From the NCBI GenBank assembly GCA_020697255.1, contig JAJFBE010000001.1, positions 310,001 through 374,000 of the forward strand: 64,000 nt of DNA, written 5' to 3'. The position numbers and the translations under genes were made by a program. The DNA comes from Burkholderiales bacterium. GTDB lineage: Bacteria > Pseudomonadota > Gammaproteobacteria > Burkholderiales > UBA11063. Positions 9,191-18,287 of the stretch are shown in pieces (position 1 is the first letter of the stretch; each line of letters begins with the position of its first letter). The notes beneath the pieces are model-generated. The model was not told the origin of the DNA. It worked only from the letters and a program-made list of their open reading frames with translations, and ran no database searches.

Positions 9191-10255
9191 ATGACTAAAA
9201 TGAAAGCACTAATTAAAGAAAAAAGAGAGCCCGGTATCTGGATGGGCGAAGTTGATAAGCCAGTAATTAAAGATGACGAAGTACTTATTAAAATCAAAAA
9301 AACTGCAATCTGCGGAACTGATTTACATATTTACAAATGGGATTCGTGGGCCCAGGCTACTATTCCAACACCGATGCATGTAGGACATGAATTTGTGGGT
9401 GAAATTGTAGAAATTGGTAAGAGTGTCACTCAAAAAAATTTAAAAATTGGTGATAGAGTATCTGGTGAAGGACATATTATTTGTGGTTCGTGCCGTAATT
9501 GCCGTGCCGGACATTTTCATTTATGTGCCAATACAATTGGTATTGGGGTCAATCGCCCCGGCTGCTTTGCCGAGTATCTGGCAATGCCGGCATTTAATGT
9601 ATTTAGATTACCAGACTATATCACTGATGATATAGCCAGTATGCTTGACCCATTTGGAAATGCTACCCATACTGCACTATCTTTTGATCTGATCGGCGAA
9701 GATGTGCTAATTACCGGCGCTGGCCCGATAGGCTCAATGGCAGTTGCTATTTGCAAAAAAGTCGGAGCAAAAAATGTAATTATTACAGATATCAATGATT
9801 ATCGCCTGGGAATTGCCAAAGAGATGGGTGCTGATGCTGCAATAAATGTTGGAGACTGTAAAACCCCGGATGATATTAATAAAAAGCTGCGTCTGTCAAT
9901 GGATAAACTGGGCATGGAAGAAGGGTTTGATGTCGGACTGGAGATGTCCGGGGTTGAAAACGCTATTCACTCCATGATTGATCTGATGATAAATGGTGGT
10001 AAAATTGCTATGCTTGGCATATCTCCTACCCCTGTGGCTCTTGATTGGAACAAGATAGTATTTAAGAGTCTGTATTTAAAAGGTGTGTATGGCCGTGAAA
10101 TGTTTGAAACCTGGTACAAGATGGTGTCGTTAGTTAAATCAGGACTTAATGTAAATCCGGTAATCACCCATAAATTACCGGTTAGTGAGTATTTACAGGG
10201 CTTCGAACTAATGAAATCAGGTAATTGCGGCAAAGTTATCTTAGATTGGCAATAA
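9191..10255 (+). CDS. tdh: L-threonine 3-dehydrogenase
   Basis: A 354-residue zinc-dependent medium-chain dehydrogenase oxidising threonine to 2-amino-3-ketobutyrate, the substrate of Kbl. It shows [15 protein letters not shown] (catalytic Cys), [24 protein letters not shown] with the structural zinc cysteines, [11 protein letters not shown], the nucleotide-binding [10 protein letters not shown] and [11 protein letters not shown]. The close match to enteric Tdh supports ATG 9191 or the in-frame ATG at 9200; 9191 has the better upstream GAGA. It is the second gene of a kbl-tdh operon. Confidence 0.96.
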   Translation: MTKMKALIKEKREPGIWMGEVDKPVIKDDEVLIKIKKTAICGTDLHIYKWDSWAQATIPTPMHVGHEFVGEIVEIGKSVTQKNLKIGDRVSGEGHIICGSCRNCRAGHFHLCANTIGIGVNRPGCFAEYLAMPAFNVFRLPDYITDDIASMLDPFGNATHTALSFDLIGEDVLITGAGPIGSMAVAICKKVGAKNVIITDINDYRLGIAKEMGADAAINVGDCKTPDDINKKLRLSMDKLGMEEGFDVGLEMSGVENAIHSMIDLMINGGKIAMLGISPTPVALDWNKIVFKSLYLKGVYGREMFETWYKMVSLVKSGLNVNPVITHKLPVSEYLQGFELMKSGNCGKVILDWQ

Positions 10256-10263
10256 AGATGTGA

Positions 10264-10284
10264 ATTCCAACGATAAATTGGAAT
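10264..10284. repeat. 21-nt palindromic repeat, copy 1
   Basis: Arms ATTCCAA and TTGGAAT around a CGATAAA centre. The same 21 bases occur exactly at 17957-17977. It lies directly after tdh; a half-site GGAATGACAT follows at 10295. Confidence 0.7.
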
Positions 10285-10470
10285 GAAGAACTATTTTGGA
10301 ATGACATAGGGTAGTTTACAATAATGTTCCAGAATGTCTTACCTCCAAATGCTAATTAGGAATAATGAATAATACTAATACATACTGTAGTGATACCATT
10401 TCAAGCCAGGTAATACTAAATTAGTGGTATAATTTTAAGGAATTTTTTCTTTTAGAAAGACATTTTAAAT

Positions 10471-11127
10471 ATGATTAATATATATGGGTTCCCATTATCT
10501 TCTCCTACAAATAAAGTACTTTATGTGATAAATTACTTAGATGTACCTTATGAATATCACCATATCAATTTGGCTCTCGGCGATAACCATAAACCTGAAT
10601 ATCTTAAAATTAATCCATATGCAAAAATTCCGGCAATTAATGATGGTGATTTTAATCTAGCTGAAAGCAACGCTATTACCCGTTATTTAGCGAGTAAATA
10701 TAATTCAGAACTCTATCCACAAGATATTAAAAAAAGAGCTATTATTGATCAATGGTTAGATTATGCTTCTCAGCATATAATGATTCCGTTTTCTAAAATC
10801 ATGTTTAATACATATTTTTATAAATTAGCTAAATTAGCTCCAGATGAACGTTCTTTACAAGACGGATATACTTTTTTGAGCAAGAATCTTCCAATTGTTG
10901 AGTTTAAGTTGAGTGAATATACCTATATCGCCGGCAATGAACTTAGTCTAGCTGATTTTGCTATGCTTGCATCTATGGATACAGCCGAACTAAGTAAGGT
11001 TGATTTGTCTGTATACCCATGCATCACTGCCTGGAGAGATAAGCTTAAAGGACAAAGTTTTTATTTGAAATGTCATAATAGTTATACAGAATCTTTTCAT
11101 ACTATTATGCAGAAAATTGATATTTAA
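10471..11127 (+). CDS. glutathione S-transferase family protein
   Basis: A 218-residue cytoplasmic GST. The N-terminal thioredoxin-like domain has YGFPLSSPTNKVLYVINYL (a catalytic Ser/Tyr region), the cis-proline segment AKIPAI and the glutathione-binding ESNAITRYLA; the C-terminal helical domain has the N-capping LSLADFAML. It resembles theta/phi-like GSTs. The substrate is unknown. It stands alone, with an AT-rich repeat-bearing region on each side. Confidence 0.88.
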   Translation: MINIYGFPLSSPTNKVLYVINYLDVPYEYHHINLALGDNHKPEYLKINPYAKIPAINDGDFNLAESNAITRYLASKYNSELYPQDIKKRAIIDQWLDYASQHIMIPFSKIMFNTYFYKLAKLAPDERSLQDGYTFLSKNLPIVEFKLSEYTYIAGNELSLADFAMLASMDTAELSKVDLSVYPCITAWRDKLKGQSFYLKCHNSYTESFHTIMQKIDI

Positions 11128-11225
11128 TTAATAAATCAATTATATATAAACTTCCAACCCAACTTTTACATATCTTCTAAATAGGAACCGTAAAATAACT
11201 AAAATTTAAACAAAAATTTACTTAT

Positions 11226-11286
11226 ATTCCAAAAATATTGTTGTAAAATGTGGCTATCTATTCCAAAAAAGTATTCTAATTCACAT
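11226..11286. repeat. about 60-nt dispersed repeat, copy A
   Basis: Begins ATTCCAAAAATATTG and ends TAATTCACAT; it aligns along its whole length with 17888-17947 (roughly three quarters of positions identical by eye). Non-coding, between the GST gene and the ATPase gene. Confidence 0.65.
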
Positions 11287-11325
11287 TAGTCATGGCTAAT
11301 TCGTATTATGCCGTGGATTAGTTAC
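11287..11325. repeat. direct repeat flanking the ATPase gene, downstream copy
   Basis: A 39-nt sequence around CTAATTCGTATTATGCC that recurs in the same orientation at 12684-12722 with seven differences, all transitions. The two copies enclose the ATPase gene. Confidence 0.7.
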
Positions 11326-11412
11326 TTAATCTCCAGATATTTCCTGTTTTTTATCCGGGACTTTATTAGCCATGTTACAACTATCATTATGGAGATAGCT
11401 GCAATTGGAGAA

Positions 11413-12654
11413 TCACAGAAGTTGGCTTAGAAAGGCGCTAGCCGGAACAATTTTGTTGCTTTGTAATTCAAAAGCATTAATTTTAACAAAGTCGGCCTCA
11501 AATTTGAGTTGAATAGCATGCTGTGCCTGCAATTGTTGTTGAAAATAATTTAAATTATTGCTAATTTTTGTGTCTGCCGCTTTTACTTCTATTAACATCC
11601 ATGGTTGATTATTACTTACTAATAAAAAATCTACTTCATGCTGTTGTTTGTCACGTAGATAATATAAGTTTATCTGTCCTAATCCAACATTATTCCAATA
11701 GCTTACCGATTTGAGCAAATGTACCGCCACAAAATTTTCTACTTTGCTACCATGATCAACAACTGCACTCCAATCATATAAATAAATTTTTGGCATTTTT
11801 AAAATCGAACGTGCTACGTTACTGCTCCACGGTGGTATACTAAAACAGTAATATGAATTATACAATATATGCATCCATGAACGGACTGTTGACTCTGATT
11901 TCTGAATTTTAGTTGCAATATTAGAATAATTTAATTGACCTCCAGCCTGACTGGCAATTAATGTTCCCATTAATTCCAATTGATCAATATCATAAATATG
12001 GGCATAATCACGAATTTCTTCATGAAATAATTGCCTAGTACGTAATGAGTGCCATCGATTATAAAATATAGCATCATTTTTTATAAATGGTTCTGGATAA
12101 CCGCCAAACTTAAATAAACGTTGCCATAAGTTATCAGTAGTGTCTGCCAGAGCATTATCTTTAGCTAATGTCCACTTTGGTTGCCAAAATTTTTGGCCCG
12201 GCTCATAATTATGTCCAATTAACTCACCCATTGATAATTGATAAATATGATATAAAAAGTAGCGGCCCATTAAGCTATCTCCACCTTTATTATAAATATC
12301 TAAACGTGCTGAACCGGTAATAATAAAAATTATTTTCCCTTTATACTGATCATACATCCCTTTTAAATAGTTTTTCCAATCTGAATATTTATGAATTTCA
12401 TCTAAGATTAGTAATGCTGGTTTATTAATGTCTAGATGGTTTGCTAATACCTCATCTTCTATATACTCAAAAATATTATCCAAAATTATTGCACGGTGTT
12501 TAACATTATCCCAATTAAGATAATTACGCTCATTAGTAATTAGCATTTTGGCTAAGGTTGTTTTGCCAGCTTGACGGGCACCACAAATAAAAATCATTTG
12601 CTCATAATTTTGTACGTGATGAAGGAGTATTTCTAAATAAGTTCTTTTTAGCAT
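11413..12654 (-). CDS. AAA ATPase with DUF4143 domain
   Basis: A 413-residue P-loop ATPase of the AAA_14/DUF4143 family. The N-terminal ATPase has Walker A GARQAGKTT (residues 25-33), Walker B LLILDEIHK (81-89) and the sensor-like ITGSARLD; the C-terminal half (about 230-413) has the DUF4143 pattern including WMHILYNSYYCFSIPPW, the restriction-like LRDKQQHEVDFLL and IEVKA. These proteins are widespread, often mobile, and of uncertain function; links to toxin-antitoxin or defence roles have been suggested but none is shown here. The gene is intact and full length, single, and surrounded by direct repeats (11287-11325 and 12684-12722); its promoter contains a perfect 14-bp inverted repeat. Confidence 0.9.
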   Translation of the reverse strand: MLKRTYLEILLHHVQNYEQMIFICGARQAGKTTLAKMLITNERNYLNWDNVKHRAIILDNIFEYIEDEVLANHLDINKPALLILDEIHKYSDWKNYLKGMYDQYKGKIIFIITGSARLDIYNKGGDSLMGRYFLYHIYQLSMGELIGHNYEPGQKFWQPKWTLAKDNALADTTDNLWQRLFKFGGYPEPFIKNDAIFYNRWHSLRTRQLFHEEIRDYAHIYDIDQLELMGTLIASQAGGQLNYSNIATKIQKSESTVRSWMHILYNSYYCFSIPPWSSNVARSILKMPKIYLYDWSAVVDHGSKVENFVAVHLLKSVSYWNNVGLGQINLYYLRDKQQHEVDFLLVSNNQPWMLIEVKAADTKISNNLNYFQQQLQAQHAIQLKFEADFVKINAFELQSNKIVPASAFLSQLL

Positions 12655-12673
12655 ACTTGACTTTTCCTCGGCG

Positions 12674-12707
12674 TAATACGAATTAGTTATGACTAATTCG
12701 TATTATA
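12674..12707 (-). promoter_or_regulatory. promoter and perfect palindromic operator of the ATPase gene
   Basis: Perfect inverted repeat with 14-bp arms TAATACGAATTAGT (12674-12687) and ACTAATTCGTATTA (12692-12705), loop TATG. The minus-strand TATAAT box at 12707-12702 overlaps one arm, 50 nt before the start codon, which suits a repressor site. Confidence 0.65.
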
Positions 12708-12722
12708 CCACGGATTAGTCAT
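12684..12722. repeat. direct repeat flanking the ATPase gene, upstream copy
   Basis: Partner of 11287-11325; seven transition differences over 39 nt. Overlaps the promoter palindrome. Confidence 0.7.
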
Positions 12723-12974
12723 CCAAAAAATAACTTTACATAGATCGCTATTAATTATTTACTTTTTCTTACTATAGCCCAGTATTTGGCATATTGGATA
12801 AAGTAAAAATGGGGCAAATGTCGGTTGCTACCTTATTAAAAGCTAGAGTTGAAGAAATAACAATTTAAAACTATAGAAAATTTATAATAGGTTACTTATT
12901 ATATAGTATAAATAATTTTTTAAGTTTTTATATATCTGTTGCGTATTATTAACCAATTCAGCCAGCTATTCTTA
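12723..12974. other. AT-rich non-coding stretch
   Basis: Apart from the ATPase promoter there is no convincing gene in this gap. A short frame at 12810-12868 (MGQMSVATLLKARVEEITI) lacks a ribosome site and homologous features and is not called. Confidence 0.4.
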
Positions 12975-15020
12975 CTAATTTTTATTAGTTTTCATATGCG
13001 AATCTATCCATTTTATACTACGCTCAAGAAGGTCTTTTAGGTTTTTTGGTTTTTGAACTACGTGGCCTTCATCCTGATATTTCACATATTGCGTATCAAC
13101 TTTTTGGGCTTTTAACATTTGATAAAATATGTTTACCGTATTGTAAGCGTCTACACCGCCCAATTTGGGATTATTCATTAAAAACAGTATGGGTGTTGTG
13201 ACACCAGCTGAATGATAAAGTGCCGAGTTTTTTAGGTAATTTTGTGGAACATCTTTTGGACTTCCACCATAAAGAGTATCCGTACGTTTTGATGGTAGCC
13301 AATTCAATATGGGGATATAATCATCAGCCCAACCATCTTTGGAAATAATAGCCCTATAGCGATGCGTAGCTACAGCAGCCCAATTTACTCTTACAGCACC
13401 AGCACTGTGGCCAATTATAGCCATATTTTTTTCATTAACAATCCCCTGGGTAATCAATGTGTCAACACCTGCTTCAATATCTTTAAGATCACCCCCAAGT
13501 ATATTATGCTCTTTCACCGCATCTCTTGTAGCAGCGATGGAACCGAAAGATCCCGAAGACCGAAACTCAGGAACAAAGACAGCGTAACCTTTAGCTGTCC
13601 ACATTTGCCATTCAAGTGGTGTTGAAACAAACAATCCGCCTTTCAAATTGATATGAGCACCACTACCACCGCCATGAATATCAATTATTAGAGGATACCG
13701 CTGTCCACTTTCATAGTTTAGTGGTAAAAATAATAATCCTCTTATCCTTACAGGATAATCAGGTGTTTTCCAATCAATTTCGCGAATCTCGCTTAATGCT
13801 ATGTCTTTGGGTACCCCAGGAATGGTAATAATATCCCGAACATTTTGCCCAGTGCTAGATGTAATACGAACAATACGGGTTGCTTGTGCATCTTGACCAA
13901 CCAAGGCTAATTGTGATCCATTTGGTGATAATGAATAGTTCTCAATATTTAAGGGTGCATTAGTTTTTTGTTTTGCTGCCCCGGTCTTAACATCAATTGT
14001 ATAAATTTGTTTATAGGCTCCATGAACTCGCAGTACATAGATTTGTTGTCCATCAGGAGACCACTGTGGCGAATCTAGTTTTATTTCATAGGTTAACCGT
14101 TTAATTGGTGATGTTTTGCTTATTGCAGGATTTGTAGAAACTAGACCGAGACTTGGCATAAAATTAAATATTGGGTTATCCGCATCATACATAAAGGCAA
14201 CCAGTTTCCCATCTGGAGAAATGGTGGGTTGCAAAGATTGTTGTAATCCATCAAACTCTGCCAAGGTTTTAATTTCTCTATTATCAATATTTATTGACTG
14301 TACCCAATCGTAATCATTATAGTTGTTATATAGAAAACCAGCGCGTTGTTTCATAAACAGTAATTCTTTACCATTTGGAAACCAGGAAAGATTACGTACT
14401 TCCGCTTCAAGAGACACAAGTTGTTTAGATACCCCTGATGTTATATCAATAATATCTATAACACTTTTGGGAGGATTCTTTATAGGAGCTCGCATCATTT
14501 GTTGGTGTTTTAATGCAATTTGCTTTGAACCTGGCGACCAGGCAAAGTCGTAGGAATATGGGTAGACTCCAAGCCCACCTTTTATATTAGACAGTTGTTT
14601 TGCCTTAGTGCTATTGATCTCCATTACCCATAGCTGATTTGTTTTTTCGTCACCCCTGGAAAAAGCAATCCATTTACCATCTGGGGATAGTTTAGGTATT
14701 GAACCATCACCTAATAATTTATGTTTACCAGTGGTTATATTGATAATTTCCATTTGCCATTTTTTTATAGATTCAGTGGGCGGAATAGAATAAATTAAAT
14801 TTGAATTATCCAGCCAGCTAATTGCCGGATGTTCTAGGCTGAATTTAGGTAATTTTAAGAGCCAGTCTGGAGTAATAATATGTTTGCCAGGTTTTGCAGC
14901 AAGTGGGTTAGTTAATGGTTGTTCAGATACTTGGTGAGCATTGTCCATTGATGTAGCTCGAGTAAAATTAGCTAATGTACAAGTAATGAAGTAAAATTTT
15001 ATAAATAACTTTGTTTTCAT
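12975..15020 (-). CDS. exported S9 family serine peptidase (prolyl oligopeptidase type)
   Basis: A 681-residue protein with an N-terminal signal-like segment (MKTKLFIKFYFITCTLANF). Residues about 60-400 contain repeated PD40/WD-like blades (SPDGKWIAFSRG, SPDGKLVAFMYD, SPDGQQIYVLR, SPNGSQLALVG) forming a beta-propeller. The C-terminal alpha/beta hydrolase domain has the nucleophile GHSAG, an Asp near GGVDAYNT and His in DEGHVV. This is the layout of acylaminoacyl- and dipeptidyl-peptidases; the substrate is unknown. The start overlaps the SDR stop by one base (TAATG), so the two are translated together. Confidence 0.88.
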   Translation of the reverse strand: MKTKLFIKFYFITCTLANFTRATSMDNAHQVSEQPLTNPLAAKPGKHIITPDWLLKLPKFSLEHPAISWLDNSNLIYSIPPTESIKKWQMEIINITTGKHKLLGDGSIPKLSPDGKWIAFSRGDEKTNQLWVMEINSTKAKQLSNIKGGLGVYPYSYDFAWSPGSKQIALKHQQMMRAPIKNPPKSVIDIIDITSGVSKQLVSLEAEVRNLSWFPNGKELLFMKQRAGFLYNNYNDYDWVQSINIDNREIKTLAEFDGLQQSLQPTISPDGKLVAFMYDADNPIFNFMPSLGLVSTNPAISKTSPIKRLTYEIKLDSPQWSPDGQQIYVLRVHGAYKQIYTIDVKTGAAKQKTNAPLNIENYSLSPNGSQLALVGQDAQATRIVRITSSTGQNVRDIITIPGVPKDIALSEIREIDWKTPDYPVRIRGLLFLPLNYESGQRYPLIIDIHGGGSGAHINLKGGLFVSTPLEWQMWTAKGYAVFVPEFRSSGSFGSIAATRDAVKEHNILGGDLKDIEAGVDTLITQGIVNEKNMAIIGHSAGAVRVNWAAVATHRYRAIISKDGWADDYIPILNWLPSKRTDTLYGGSPKDVPQNYLKNSALYHSAGVTTPILFLMNNPKLGGVDAYNTVNIFYQMLKAQKVDTQYVKYQDEGHVVQKPKNLKDLLERSIKWIDSHMKTNKN

Positions 15021-15835
15021 TAATAAGCATTCTTAATATCTAAATCCATAAAAATATCTGTGGAAAAGCCACCATCAACATTGATAGTACTGCCATACAT
15101 ATAATTGGAAGCATCCGATGCAAGTAACAGTAAAGGTCCATCTAAATCAGCAAATTGGCCAGACCGCTTAGCTGGAATACGGTTTAAATAAGCTTTGGCA
15201 CTAGGATCATTTGCTAAAAATGCTTCAACTACCTCTGAAGGAAATAAGCCGAGCACAATAGCATTAACTTTAATTTTATGATTTATTAGCTCATATGCCA
15301 TAGTTTTAGTTAAATGTATAACTCCGGCCTTTGAAACAGCAAATGGCAGACAGTTTTTCCTGACTTTTTGTCCATTTAGGGCTGCAATGTTTATAATGCT
15401 GCTATAGCCATCCTGTTGCTTCATTTGACGTGCTACAACCTGTGAGAGAAAAAATAGCCCCTTTAGGTTGGTATCCATATGCAGATCCCAATCATGTTCA
15501 GTAATATCAAAAAGCGCTTTATCAACCGAAATACCAGCATTATTTACTAAAATATCAATGTGGCTAAACTGTTCTACTACTAAGGCAATTTTACTGGTAA
15601 AACTATTAAAGTCTGCCATATCTAAAATTAGAGGCGAAGCACTGTTACCATTCGAGACAATCTCTTTTACGACTTCATTAAGCTGTTGTTCTGAACTAGC
15701 TCTTCCAGTTACAATAACATGTGCACCATTATCTGATAAAATTTTTGCATAATATGCACCAAGCCCTCTGGAAGCTCCTGTAACTAGCGCTACCTTGCCG
15801 GTTAAATCAGTTTGCATCCTAGTTTTTAAATTCAT
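15020..15835 (-). CDS. SDR family protein lacking catalytic Ser and Tyr
   Basis: A 271-residue Rossmann protein with TGASRGLG (residues 20-26, cofactor binding), NNAG (98-101), Asn in DTNLKG and the C-terminal NVDGGF. The usual active-site Tyr of YxxxK is Phe165 (FAVSK) and the Ser 13 residues earlier is Ala152 (NIAALNG), while Lys169 remains. The codon is TTT, unambiguous. The protein may bind a cofactor without the standard oxidoreductase chemistry. It is preceded by a good AAGGAG site and coupled to the S9 peptidase; a TetR regulator and MFS pump lie upstream on the same strand. Confidence 0.85.
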   Translation of the reverse strand: MNLKTRMQTDLTGKVALVTGASRGLGAYYAKILSDNGAHVIVTGRASSEQQLNEVVKEIVSNGNSASPLILDMADFNSFTSKIALVVEQFSHIDILVNNAGISVDKALFDITEHDWDLHMDTNLKGLFFLSQVVARQMKQQDGYSSIINIAALNGQKVRKNCLPFAVSKAGVIHLTKTMAYELINHKIKVNAIVLGLFPSEVVEAFLANDPSAKAYLNRIPAKRSGQFADLDGPLLLLASDASNYMYGSTINVDGGFSTDIFMDLDIKNAY

Positions 15836-15940
15836 AGTATTCTCCTTACTATTTTAATATTGTAGAAATTTACCATTTAACCAATCTTGAACCTAATATT
15901 TACAAACTATAATGCAAATTTTAAACTTAGCAATCAAGAT

Positions 15941-16573
15941 TTATAGGCCATTAACCAATATATTAATTAACCCTTTTATAGAAATTTTATATTGATCCGG
16001 TTCTAATTTTAAAAATAGTGCTTCTGTCATTGCATAACTTTGGATAATTTCATATAAATGTTCTAGATTAGTACTTTTTTTAATTTGCCCATTTTGTTGC
16101 AGCGATACTAGCCTGGAGTATATAAGCTGTTTGCGCTTATTAATATATTTTTCGCATGCCTCTTCAAATTCTGAATAACGATTGCTATTTAGCCTGGTTG
16201 CTATAGCAATTTTATGCAATTCAAGATTATGGTAATAACTATTAAAAATCCAGTTTAATAATATACTTAATTCATTTTTAAGATTATTAGGATCTTGTGG
16301 CAATGCGATTAGCTCATTTAAATTTTTATCAAACCAGTTTTGCATTAAATGCTGAAGTAATCCTTTTTTATCATGAAAATACTTAAATATTAATCCTTCA
16401 GCTAAATCTGCATCACGGGCAATTTCTTTTGATGTTGTTGCATCAAAACCATTCTTAGCAAATAAATGCTGTGCTGCAAGCATAATAGCTTGTTCTGACT
16501 GAATACGTTTGGAGGTTTTCTTATTCAAAATATTTTTAGTTGAATTAACATTGACTATAGTCATAATTTTCAT
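15941..16573 (-). CDS. TetR family transcriptional regulator
   Basis: A 210-residue regulator with the typical N-terminal helix-turn-helix: AIMLAAQHLFAKNGFDATT, SKEIARDADLAEGLIFKYF, HDKKGLLQHL. The C-terminal ligand domain is not assignable. The frame opens with TTG at 16579; ATG 16573 is preferred, ATG 16564 possible. It lies between the MFS transporter and the SDR, and a perfect palindrome in front of the MFS gene is a likely operator. Expected role: repressor of the adjacent efflux gene. Confidence 0.9.
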   Translation of the reverse strand: MKIMTIVNVNSTKNILNKKTSKRIQSEQAIMLAAQHLFAKNGFDATTSKEIARDADLAEGLIFKYFHDKKGLLQHLMQNWFDKNLNELIALPQDPNNLKNELSILLNWIFNSYYHNLELHKIAIATRLNSNRYSEFEEACEKYINKRKQLIYSRLVSLQQNGQIKKSTNLEHLYEIIQSYAMTEALFLKLEPDQYKISIKGLINILVNGL

Positions 16574-16639
16574 TACCAATAAATAAAATATGTTTGGGCT
16601 TTATTATTAGAAGCTATTAAAGAGAATTATAGCATAACT

Positions 16640-17806
16640 TTATTTAGCATTAGCACTTCGATATTTATACAACCCTAGTGGAAGTAGTAATGCTGAACAA
16701 GTTGCAAGAAGAACTAAAATCCAGACATGCCCTAAAGTACCATTATATTTTACAATTAAAATCGATGAAGATAAGAAACCCGCAATTGTAGAACCGATAT
16801 TATTAATTGCAGATTGTAATGCACTGAATCCTCCACGCTGATGTTTTTTTGGATATGTGCTAGTAATTAATGATGCAGCAACTAGTCGCATATAAACAGA
16901 GCCCATCATTACAGACATAAAAACTATTGGTGGCATACACATAAATATAGTACCAAAAATCAGAGTCAGAATAAATATAGTAGTACTATAATTAATCGGT
17001 TTAACTTCACCAAAGCGATCTATTAATTGGCTAAATATTTTTGTTATAAATAAGCTAGACAATCCTCCTGCCATAAATATAAATGGTATATTATGATCTG
17101 CCACATGCATATTATATTTAAGAATTATAGCAAGAGAAGGAATTATTAGATATATTGGGAATTGAGCAATTCCCAATAATGAAGTAGCTAAAATAGATTT
17201 GGAATCTAATGCTAAATGCCTATGAATAGTTTTATCAAAAGTAGACTTGCTAGCTGGGATCAAAAAATACCCGATTAGTAAGCAAATAAAAATAATAGTT
17301 GATATGCTAATAAATAATACTTTATAACCAAAATGTTGCGTTATCCAAATCCCACCTGGTATGCCAAAAATACTTACCAGAGGAAATGCTAATGTTGCAA
17401 TTGAAAAAGCCTTACCACGGTCTATTTCAGATATACTAATAATAAGTAGTGCAGCTCCTAAAGATCCAGCCAATCCACCAAAAATACCAGCTAACATACG
17501 CACAGCTAAAATCATATAAAGGTTACTGCAAAAAATTGACAATAAATTTGTTACTCCTAAACAAAATAATAAAATAACTAATAAATTTTTTTTATCAAAT
17601 TTATCTAAATATAAAAACCCCCATAATCCAGAAAATATAGCACACAGCGTATATGACCCTGTTAATATACCAATTTGGTTTAAGTGGAAATTGAATGGTT
17701 TTAATAAATATGGTGCAACAGGAGCAATTATCATAAACTCAAGGGCATTTATAAATTGGACAGCCGCAACAAATATAGAAATACGAATATAATTATGAGT
17801 GTTCAT
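16640..17806 (-). CDS. MFS transporter (drug-efflux type)
   Basis: A 388-residue inner-membrane protein with about twelve hydrophobic segments. It has the MFS pattern in the first half (FMIIAPVAPYLLKPF, GSYTLCAIFSGLWGF, DKFDKKNLL, RMLAGIFGGLAGSLGAALL). It resembles sugar/drug proton antiporters of the DHA1 group; the substrate is unknown. It is first in a row of four minus-strand genes (MFS, TetR, SDR, S9 peptidase). Confidence 0.88.
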   Translation of the reverse strand: MNTHNYIRISIFVAAVQFINALEFMIIAPVAPYLLKPFNFHLNQIGILTGSYTLCAIFSGLWGFLYLDKFDKKNLLVILLFCLGVTNLLSIFCSNLYMILAVRMLAGIFGGLAGSLGAALLIISISEIDRGKAFSIATLAFPLVSIFGIPGGIWITQHFGYKVLFISISTIIFICLLIGYFLIPASKSTFDKTIHRHLALDSKSILATSLLGIAQFPIYLIIPSLAIILKYNMHVADHNIPFIFMAGGLSSLFITKIFSQLIDRFGEVKPINYSTTIFILTLIFGTIFMCMPPIVFMSVMMGSVYMRLVAASLITSTYPKKHQRGGFSALQSAINNIGSTIAGFLSSSILIVKYNGTLGHVWILVLLATCSALLLPLGLYKYRSANAK

Positions 17807-17831
17807 CTAAATTCCTTAAAATAAAAGTAAG

Positions 17832-17841
17832 TGAGCGCTCA
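17832..17841. promoter_or_regulatory. palindromic operator candidate upstream of the MFS gene
   Basis: Perfect palindrome TGAGCGCTCA, 25 bp before the MFS start codon. GC-rich palindromes of this kind are typical TetR-family operators and stand out in this AT-rich DNA. The neighbouring TetR gene is the natural candidate regulator. Confidence 0.6.
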
Positions 17842-17887
17842 ATATTATATCAGTTATTATTTAATTTTTTGCTTTAATTTTGAATCT

Positions 17888-17947
17888 ATTCCAAATTATA
17901 GCTGTAAAATACGATTATCTATTCCAGAAAAGCGATGTAATTCACAT
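17888..17947. repeat. about 60-nt dispersed repeat, copy B
   Basis: Aligns with 11226-11286 (ATTCCAAATTATAGC at the start, TGTAATTCACAT at the end). It is immediately followed by the 21-nt palindrome at 17957, making a composite of about 90 nt. Confidence 0.65.
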
Positions 17948-17956
17948 TTAGTGTAA

Positions 17957-17977
17957 ATTCCAACGATAAATTGGAAT
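17957..17977. repeat. 21-nt palindromic repeat, copy 2
   Basis: Identical to 10264-10284, arms ATTCCAA/TTGGAAT. Confidence 0.7.
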
Positions 17978-18123
17978 AGGCTCTAGTTTTATCATACTCT
18001 CTAAAAATAAAAATTTAAAAATGGAAAAATATAACTATCAAAATCACTCCATAAAGGTAGTTAAATCTAGTTAAATCATATATAAGTATAATACTTAATG
18101 TTATATATAGATTGTATAAGCGT

Positions 18124-18158
18124 TATTTATAATTATCCAGTTTGGATAATTATAAATA
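18124..18158. repeat. perfect 16-bp inverted repeat (hairpin)
   Basis: Arms TATTTATAATTATCCA (18124-18139) and TGGATAATTATAAATA (18143-18158) are exact reverse complements with loop GTT. It lies in a 446-bp gene-free stretch (17842-18287) ahead of a hydrolase relic. No T-run follows, so it is not an obvious terminator. Confidence 0.7.
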
Positions 18159-18287
18159 TGTTAAACTTCCTGGAGAGGTAAAAAGTCTATAGTTCTGGAG
18201 TTTTTGAATCTATATTCAAATAAATTTATAAAAGACTTGAAGAGGTACGGTGCAATAGCTTATATAACATTTTAAAGAAAAAAATAT

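Noticed and set aside
12810-12868. A short peptide (MGQMSVATLLKARVEEITI)
   Set aside because: Too short, with no ribosome site or relation to known families.
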